The notes under the pieces are model-generated. The model was not told the origin of the DNA, made no database searches, and saw nothing but the letters and a program-made list of their open reading frames with translations. The translations under genes were made by a program, and so were the position numbers. From Stephanodiscus triporus (taxonomy: Eukaryota > Bacillariophyta > Thalassiosirophyceae > Thalassiosirales > Thalassiosiraceae): a stretch of 11,754 bases of DNA. Position 1 is the first letter of the stretch. Each line of letters starts with the position of its first letter. The stretch spans positions 1-11,754 of the forward strand of contig JALLAZ010000829.1 in NCBI GenBank assembly GCA_036939755.1. Direction: 5' to 3'. Shown in pieces: positions 6,995 to 11,754 of this stretch.

Positions 6995-8739
6995 TTAAAC
7001 ATCGAAGTCCTCAGTCGCTCCTATCAAATTAGACGATCCCTCCTCCATGATAGAAATTTTCTCGATGTTACACCCCAGGGGTCCATCTACCCTCCAATCT
7101 ATTGGCTTCCAACCTCTTTTAACCAATTCTTCATTAGCCCTACTGAAACACCTGCTCCCTATGAATGGGGAGGAAGTCTTTGTAGCTCCCAGCGGACTGA
7201 AAGGGAAGAAAAAAAGGTGTGACATTCACGTGCTGCACTGGGATTGCATGGACGAACACAAGGCCCGGAATAGAACAGTGAATGGGTTGCTTTTTCCGTG
7301 CACTCACCTGGGATGGGAGCAAGTGATCACCGCATGCGCGCGTCCGTCGTTGGTGAATTTCGCCAAGACCGTCGTCGCCTTGAGCGATGCGGGCTTGCCC
7401 CATAAAAGGAAGACCACCCCCGTCCCACGATGACCATCGCGATAAGTGTCTCCCTCGACGCGACGATCATCGTCGTCATCGTCGTCGTCGTCACCCCCCC
7501 CTCGAGCGTCCCGTCGGACCACCGCCTCGATCACGCCGTCCGTGAATTCCTCCCATCCCCTCCTAGCGTGACTCGCCGCCTCCCCTCTCCGTACGGTCAA
7601 CACGTTGTTCAGGAGCAGCACGCCCTGCGTGGCCCACCTCTCCAGATTCCCGTGCCTAGGCGCGGCGTCGAACTCCGGTACGTCGGCATCATTGATAAGC
7701 TCCTTGTATATGTTGCGCAGGCTGGGAGGTATCGTCACGCCGCGCGGGACCGAGAACGAGAGGCCGTGGCCCTGATTCGGCTGTGACGTGCGTTGGTTGG
7801 GAGGAATTGAGTGTGCGCGTGGGGGCATTCTCTTCGAGGAGGGAAAAAAAAACGCTGTTGGTATGCGCACACCCGAGACGTTGGCGAACGTACCTGATGA
7901 TAGGGATCTTGACCGACAATGACCACTGGATACGACACGACACGACACGACACGAATGACAACGTTGGATTCGATGTTGATTGATAAAAAGAGACATCAC
8001 GGCGAGGAGGGCATCCTCTTCGAGAAGGATTTACGACGATGCATCTCCCGACACGATGGAGAGCACTCTCCCACTTACCCTTAACCCGGTGCAAGGGTGT
8101 GAGATTCAAGGCCGAGAATACCGATCGCGGCGGGGGATACACAGTGTGCGAGGCTCTGCCCCCCCACACCCCGAACCGAAAAAGGGAAAAAAAAGGCGAG
8201 GGATACGGCAATCGGAGGCGATTTTTTTCGGAACGGTGTGAGATCGAGAGCGACCGAACGAAAAAAGTCTCCCGATCGAGAGAGCGAGAAAGGCGAAAAA
8301 AAACGCACCGCTCCCTCGCGACGAACTTGGCCAGGCTCGAGAAGGTCGACGTCGCGAAATGCATCTCGAGCGAGCTCCGCCAGTTAGGGACGTCCCGTCT
8401 CCCCCCCTCGTCATCATCGTCGCAAAGAAACGAAAGGAGCGCGGCCGCCTCCTCGCACGGCGGTCGCGGCGACGGCGGCGTCCGTCGTGACGTCGTCGTC
8501 GCACAATCCGATGCGGAGGAGGACTCCGATGGCGGCGCCGTCACGACCACGACCTTCTTCGTCCGAAAGGCGCTCCCCCCCCGCTGCTCGTCCTCCGCCG
8601 TCCTCTTGCGCCCCGTCTTGGACTTGGGAGCGAAGAAGGACGTGATCATTATATTTAACTTCTTACTTGGCGAGGAGGCACGACGAACGATATAGAGACG
8701 ACGAGAGAGAAGTGCCAAGCAAAGAGGCCAAGGCAGCAT
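6995..8739 (-). CDS. UNG: Uracil-DNA glycosylase (family 1), five exons
   Basis: Removes uracil from DNA to start base-excision repair. Minus-strand exons, 5' to 3': 8739(or 8649)-8309, 8155-8079, 7925-7894, 7780-7308, 7196-6995. All four introns (153, 153, 113, 111 nt) are GT-AG, and joining them keeps one frame of 374 codons from ATG 8649 or 404 from ATG 8739. In short-form numbering: TVYPPP (118-123), water-activating Asp146 in [17 protein letters not shown] (151-161), Asn208 in [17 protein letters not shown] (225-231), VVFLLWG (272-278), His306 and Leu310 in HPSPL, and PIDW (339-342). All key residues of the family are present. The short form opens MITSFF followed by a basic KTGRKR segment, resembling the PCNA-binding and nuclear signals of UNG2. 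The longer start adds 30 residues rich in Arg without acids, like a mitochondrial presequence. An Asp9 tract (247-255) sits in a species-specific insertion of about 30 residues between conserved blocks. A 32-residue tail follows PIDW. Confidence 0.93.
7932..7955. repeat. Pentanucleotide repeat at the UNG intron 2 acceptor
   Basis: Almost five copies of ACGAC on the plus strand, reading TCGTG repeats on the coding strand. They end 4 nt before the CAG acceptor (7926-7928) of UNG intron 2, in place of an ordinary polypyrimidine tract. Confidence 0.7.
8647..8649 (-). promoter_or_regulatory. Alternative downstream UNG start codon
   Basis: An ATG in frame with, and 30 codons downstream of, the ATG at 8737-8739. 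It has A at -3 and starts directly at the MITSFF box. The upstream ATG also has A at -3 (preceded by CAAAAA). Either or both may be used, giving two N-termini. Confidence 0.5.
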
Positions 8740-8747
8740 TTTTTGTC

Positions 8748-8757
8748 GCGCCAAAAA
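8748..8757 (-). promoter_or_regulatory. E2F-like binding site upstream of UNG
   Basis: Reads TTTTTGGCGC on the UNG strand, matching the E2F consensus TTTSSCGC. It lies 8 nt upstream of the ATG at 8739 and 98 nt upstream of the ATG at 8649. E2F control of DNA replication and repair genes in S phase is established in plants and animals; that it applies here is inference. Confidence 0.4.
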
Positions 8758-8769
8758 TAAGCGACCAAG

Positions 8770-8785
8770 TCCTACATAGGTAGGA
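8770..8785. repeat. Interrupted palindrome in the UNG/protease promoter
   Basis: TCCTAC (8770-8775) and GTAGGA (8780-8785) are perfect inverted arms around ATAG, 13 bp from the E2F-like site. It is a possible dimeric-factor site; function unknown. Confidence 0.4.
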
Positions 8786-9004
8786 ATACTCGTTTAATAC
8801 TTTCGTTTTTCCCCCCTGTTAGGGATATTGGGGGCACACATTATTCACACTTTCTTCTTGCATGCAGGCTCTCGTAAAAATGCCCACCATCCGAACTCCA
8901 ACACCTCGCGCAACCTCTTTTTCTCCCCAATCATCATTCACCCTCGACACTCCCAAAGCATCCCTCAGTCACATCATTCGCCATACACAACACAGAGACA
9001 AAAA

Positions 9005-11076
9005 ATGACGTTCGCGACCGCCCCTCGAATCCTCCTCCTCGTGCACCTACTGCTCCACTCGACGTCCTACGCGAGCGGTCAGGCGACGACCGTCGACGAA
9101 TGCTCCACGGAGGACCAACTCGCGTGCGCGACGTCGTCGAATCGGACCTGCGTAGCAGTGGCGGCACCAGCGGGCGCCGCCGCCGAGCCAACGTGCGGAT
9201 ACTGCATCCCGGGTCACCTCGAGTACGAAAGGCGCGTGCCACGACATCGCCGACATGTCGTCGTCGACGACGACGGACGACGCCTACTACTCGTCGATGC
9301 TCGAGGGTATCCTATCGGCGTACCTGCCGGATTACGTCGACCAGGATAATCCCAAGTTCCCGAGCGTCTCGTCGGGGGATAGGATGATGCGTTTGATCGC
9401 CGCCGCGAGGGTCATAAGCTACTGGAATTCCATGACCCCGCCTCCGGAATTCTCGTTGGGGTTCACGAGCGAATCACTGTTGACCGAGGAGGAATTCCGG
9501 TTGGGTCGCCTTGGCGTGAATTACAGTCTCGCCACGACCGGCGGCGGCGGCGGGTCAATGCCGCGTTTCGAGTACGGCGGTGGCGGCGGGAGGGGGTTGG
9601 AGGCCGCCGCCGCCCCCGCCGTTGACTGGGCCGCGGACGGGTACACGACCAAGGTCAAGAATCAGGGCATGTGCGGCTGCTGCTGGGCGGTGTCCACGAC
9701 AGCTTCCGTCGAATCGGCGCTCATGATCACCAACAGGACCTCGAGGTTCGACTCCATGGACACGAACAGTCTCAGCTTCCAGCAGCTGATAAGCTGCGAC
9801 GACGAGGGCGGGAATTCGGGCTGCGACGGCGGGAACATACTCGCGGCCACGAGGTACATTTGGGAGCACGACCAGTTCGGTAACGGCGGGTTTGGCGGAC
9901 TGGTCTCGTACGGTGAGCGTATTTATTTCGACGGAGTCGGTTGATTCGTTGCATTGCATTCGGTCGTTTCTCTGCTATGGTGATATGGTAACTTTTGCCC
10001 GGTGGCGAAACGTCGTTCCCTCCTCCTCCTCCTCCTCCTCTCTAACATATATGAATCTCCCTCTTTTACGCCCCTACTCTCACTCTATCTCTCACTTTCC
10101 TGATCTCTTGCTAAGCCGACTGGCCGTACACTGACATCAAAGGTTCGACGTCGGACGAATGCAAAGTCCCGACGTCCGGTACATCACCGTCGGCGTACTT
10201 GAATTATCCGCAAGTGGTCAACGCTATCGACGATCGAAGCACATTCGAGGAAAGGAGGGATCGTCTCATGTGAGCTTTTTTCTCCCTTTAATTATGCATG
10301 CATGTTGTTGTCTCATCGTGCCCGCCGTCGTTCACATCGCTGTCGCAAAATTACTAATATGGCAAGCACTCTTTCTCGTTTACGCCATTACTCCCCCCCA
10401 CCCTCGTATTATCCACACACCGCACCACCCATCACCAGGGCCGCGGTATCGATGCAACCGGTGACGTCGGTTTTGAAATCGGATTGCGAGCTGCTCATGA
10501 ATTACAAGGAGGGGGTGCTGACGACCGACGCCGAATGTCGGTGCTGCGAGGCTTCGTGCATAGATCACGCTGTGGTCATCGTCGGGTATAACACGACGGC
10601 GCCTACGCCCTACTGGAAGGTGCGTGTGTGATCACACCCTTTTGTCGTCGTTGGTGTTCGCCATCCGTTGCGATTGATCTGTATGTAGAAGGACGATGAA
10701 TCAATAATCCTCTCTCTCATTCGCGATCTCTCTCTCGCTACCACAGCTTCGTAACTCGTGGGGTATGGAATGGGGCGAGGGGGGGTACTTCCGAATCGCC
10801 ATGAATGATGCGGGAGATTGCGGGACTTGGGGATTGTTCGGCATGTTGGCCGAGCAAGCCATGCCGAGTGAGGCTTACGGGACGCTGGAGGAATTGCCGG
10901 ACCGGCCGGGATGGTGGGAGACGTCGTCTACTGCGCAGAAGACGTTGGTCATTGTGGCGAGCATACTGGGGTTCCTCTGCGTGTGCGGAGGGTTGGGCGC
11001 CCTTTGGAGAAAATGTAGTCGCCGTAAAGGATCGTCCCCTGAACGGTCCAAGGATTTAGAGGGCGCGGAATATTGA
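9005..11076 (+). CDS. Papain-family (C1A) cysteine protease with C-terminal membrane anchor, four exons
   Basis: Exons 9005-9912, 10143-10269, 10439-10619 and 10747-11076, with GT-AG introns of 230, 169 and 127 nt. The exons join into one 514-residue protein only if one base near 9228-9230 is passed over (see the frame-break entry); numbering here assumes that. Residues 1 to about 25 are a signal peptide. A Cys-rich segment follows (Cys33, 41, 49, 64, 67, 78), then a prodomain-like stretch with SLLTEEEFR (157-165). The mature domain starts near PAVDW (204-208). It has the oxyanion Gln220 and catalytic Cys226 in NQGMCGCCWA, the GCDGG motif (272-276), catalytic His388 in DHAVVIVGY, and Asn408 in RNSWG followed by EWGEGGYFRI. 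The family's triad is complete. After the domain come a hydrophobic helix (about 470-492) and a short basic/charged tail, so the enzyme should be a type I membrane protein facing a secretory, vacuolar or outside space. NxS/T sequons are at 46, 172, 243 and 396. The start ATG has A at -3 and gives the signal peptide. Confidence 0.88.
9225..9236 (+). other. Apparent one-base frame break in exon 1 of the cysteine protease
   Basis: The frame that starts at 9005 encodes the signal peptide and Cys-rich segment up to about GHLEYE (codon ending 9229). The protease prodomain and domain are read in the next frame, from about 9231. Skipping one A of the AAA at 9228-9230 joins them and gives EYEGACHDIADM, adding the sixth Cys of the segment. 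The only GT-AG pair I found that would fix the frame is a 19-nt stretch (9213-9231), too short for a normal intron. Sequence error, true mutation (pseudogene) and programmed shift remain open; error or recent mutation seems likeliest because everything downstream is intact. Confidence 0.7.
10019..10039. repeat. TCC microsatellite in protease intron 1
   Basis: An uninterrupted TCC run of about seven copies inside intron 1 of the cysteine protease gene (9913-10142), flanked by further pyrimidine-rich sequence. Confidence 0.6.
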
Positions 11077-11341
11077 CAAGCCGATGGATATGTGTGTGTA
11101 TTGTGATTGATGAAAGCGATCAGAAAGGCACGAGCTTACAACGGCGAGGAGCACGAAGTTGGAGACTCTCCATAAGGGTCTTCAGAATCAACTTAATTTT
11201 AACTAACTCTTTCCTGGAATAAGGCACGATGAATAAATCATCCCCCCCTAAATGAATAGATCGTCTCTCTCTGGCATTGGTCCACACTGCCAGCAGCTGT
11301 GATCTTGCACGCCCAGGCGCGGAGTCGCGCAGGGATTCACG
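11077..11341. other. 3' spacer after the cysteine protease
   Basis: No gene is seen. It is AT-richer, with a short TG run just after the stop codon and an AATAAA at 11232-11237. Confidence 0.5.
11232..11237 (+). promoter_or_regulatory. Possible poly(A) signal of the cysteine protease gene
   Basis: AATAAA lies 156 nt after the protease stop codon, in the right sense. Use of this hexamer in this organism is not shown, so it is tentative. Confidence 0.3.
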
Positions 11342-11578
11342 CTACGTTGAATTCGGCGATACACTGGGCGATTGGGATATGCTTGGATGGCTCGTTGGCA
11401 TAGCAGAAACTGAAGGATGGCTCGACGGCACAGTAGAAACTGAAGGATGGCTCGACGGCTCAGATGTAGGGTCTGTGGAGATACTTGGTCCCGATGATGG
11501 ATTGGAGGTCGGCAGTGCAGTTGGCAAGGAGGTGGGGCTGTGCGTTCTATTTAACAATTTGTCAATTTTTCCAAAAAA
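11342..11578 (-). CDS. Pro/Ser/Thr-rich (PSxxPS) repeat ORF, partial or exon
   Basis: A minus-strand open frame bounded by TGA upstream and TAG at 11342-11344, with no ATG, so it is at best an exon or a fragment of a larger gene; AG dinucleotides near 11537-11549 could be acceptors. The encoded segment is almost entirely Pro, Ser and Thr, with a ten-residue period of the form PSVSxxPSSH. Such stretches are common linkers in large secreted or wall-associated diatom proteins and are usually taken to be extended and O-glycosylated. No catalytic domain is seen. The opposite strand is also open here (Gly/Asp/Glu-rich), but with no ATG and no family resemblance. It could equally be a decayed copy. 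Confidence 0.35.
   Translation of the reverse strand, partial: FFGKIDKLLNRTHSPTSLPTALPTSNPSSGPSISTDPTSEPSSHPSVSTVPSSHPSVSAMPTSHPSISQSPSVSPNST
11385..11463. repeat. 30-bp tandem repeat inside the Pro/Ser ORF
   Basis: GGATGGCTCG begins at 11385, 11415 and 11445. Units 1 and 2 are nearly identical over 30 bp and the third is partial. The period equals ten codons, which keeps the reading frame. Confidence 0.75.
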
Positions 11579-11591
11579 TCAAAACAGATAA

Positions 11592-11677
11592 TACAAATTC
11601 AAGAGAAAAAGTCCTTATTATGAACTCAAAAAACATGCGCAGAAAGAACATTGTTATCATAGGAACACTCACGGCAG
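11592..11677. other. Short AT-rich spacer
   Basis: Between the Pro/Ser ORF and the terminal repeat I see no feature. Confidence 0.4.
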
Positions 11678-11754
11678 ATATGTAGGTCTAAATGTAGGGC
11701 TAAATGTAGGGCTAAATGTAGGGCTAAATGTAGGGCTAAATGTAGGGCTAAATG
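11678..11754. repeat. 12-bp tandem repeat array running off the window
   Basis: A degenerate first unit (11678-11688) is followed by five perfect copies of TAAATGTAGGGC (11689-11748) and half a copy (11749-11754). The array continues beyond the window. It contains TAGGG but is not the TTAGGG telomere repeat. One plus-strand frame reads N-V-G-L without stops. Confidence 0.9.

Larger units (their letters stand above)
8740..9004. promoter_or_regulatory. Divergent promoter region between UNG and the cysteine protease
   Basis: 265 bp (355 bp if UNG starts at 8649) separate two head-to-head genes. It contains an E2F-like GCGCCAAAAA at 8748-8757 and the palindrome at 8770-8785. The protease-proximal part is pyrimidine/A-rich and ends CAGAGACAAAAA just before its ATG. 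Confidence 0.5.

Noticed and set aside
8039..8695. 218-codon plus-strand frame opposite UNG exons and intron
   Set aside because: Runs across a UNG intron and exon 1 in antisense; basic low-complexity content only.
9213..9231. 19-nt intron repairing the protease frame
   Set aside because: It has GT and AG ends and the right length modulo three, but is far shorter than the 111-230 nt introns seen here and would remove conserved-looking residues.
11283..11341. Cys-containing segment in a shifted minus-strand frame just after the Pro/Ser ORF stop
   Set aside because: It would need a frame change at the TAG; too short to support as a real continuation.
11277..11591. 104-codon plus-strand frame across the 30-bp repeats
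   Set aside because: Opens with TTG and is the complement of the Pro/Ser repeat; the minus-strand reading fits a known protein style better.
11689..11754. Telomere at the window end
   Set aside because: The unit is 12 bp, TAAATGTAGGGC, not TTAGGG; the window edge need not be a chromosome end.
1..11754. tRNA, rRNA or CRISPR array
   Set aside because: I saw no tRNA-like B-box with cloverleaf, no rRNA core, and no spaced repeat array; the only arrays are contiguous tandem repeats.

Overview
The window looks like nuclear DNA of a photosynthetic stramenopile, most probably a diatom. Two proteins begin with a signal peptide followed by a Phe-led transit peptide of the ASA-FAP type (SSA-FAP and VAA-FIP), which is the mark of secondary plastids. 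Two genes have short GT-AG spliceosomal introns (111-230 nt). The right edge carries a Pro/Ser (PSxxPS) repeat ORF of a kind common in diatom secreted proteins. The genes are GC-rich, with many GAC/GTC-type codon runs, while the spacers are richer in AT. I do not name a species.

Layout. 1-2126: AT-richer spacer with no convincing gene, holding several inverted repeats and one weak minus-strand CxxC ORF. 2127-3371 (-): intronless, plastid-targeted alpha/beta hydrolase resembling pheophytinase. 3372-3725: divergent promoter region. 3726-6698 (+): intronless, plastid-targeted bifunctional aspartokinase/homoserine dehydrogenase. 6699-6994: convergent 3' spacer. 6995-8739 (-): five-exon uracil-DNA glycosylase (UNG) with two plausible start codons, one giving a mitochondrial-type leader and one a PCNA-box/nuclear N-terminus. 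8740-9004: second divergent promoter region, with an E2F-like site. 9005-11076 (+): four-exon papain-family cysteine protease with a signal peptide, a Cys-rich N-terminal segment, the full catalytic triad and a C-terminal membrane anchor; its first exon holds an apparent one-base frame disruption. 11077-11754: spacer, a minus-strand Pro/Ser repeat ORF with a 30-bp DNA period, and a 12-bp tandem repeat that runs off the window end.

The genes do not form one pathway. Two serve the plastid (Thr/Met precursor synthesis; probable pigment or ester hydrolysis), one is DNA repair, and one is secretory or endolysosomal proteolysis. The arrangement is two head-to-head pairs (hydrolase/AK-HSDH and UNG/protease) meeting tail-to-tail at 6699-6994. 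I see no evidence of a wholly new system. The items most worth checking are the membrane-anchored protease and its frame break, and the dual-start UNG.
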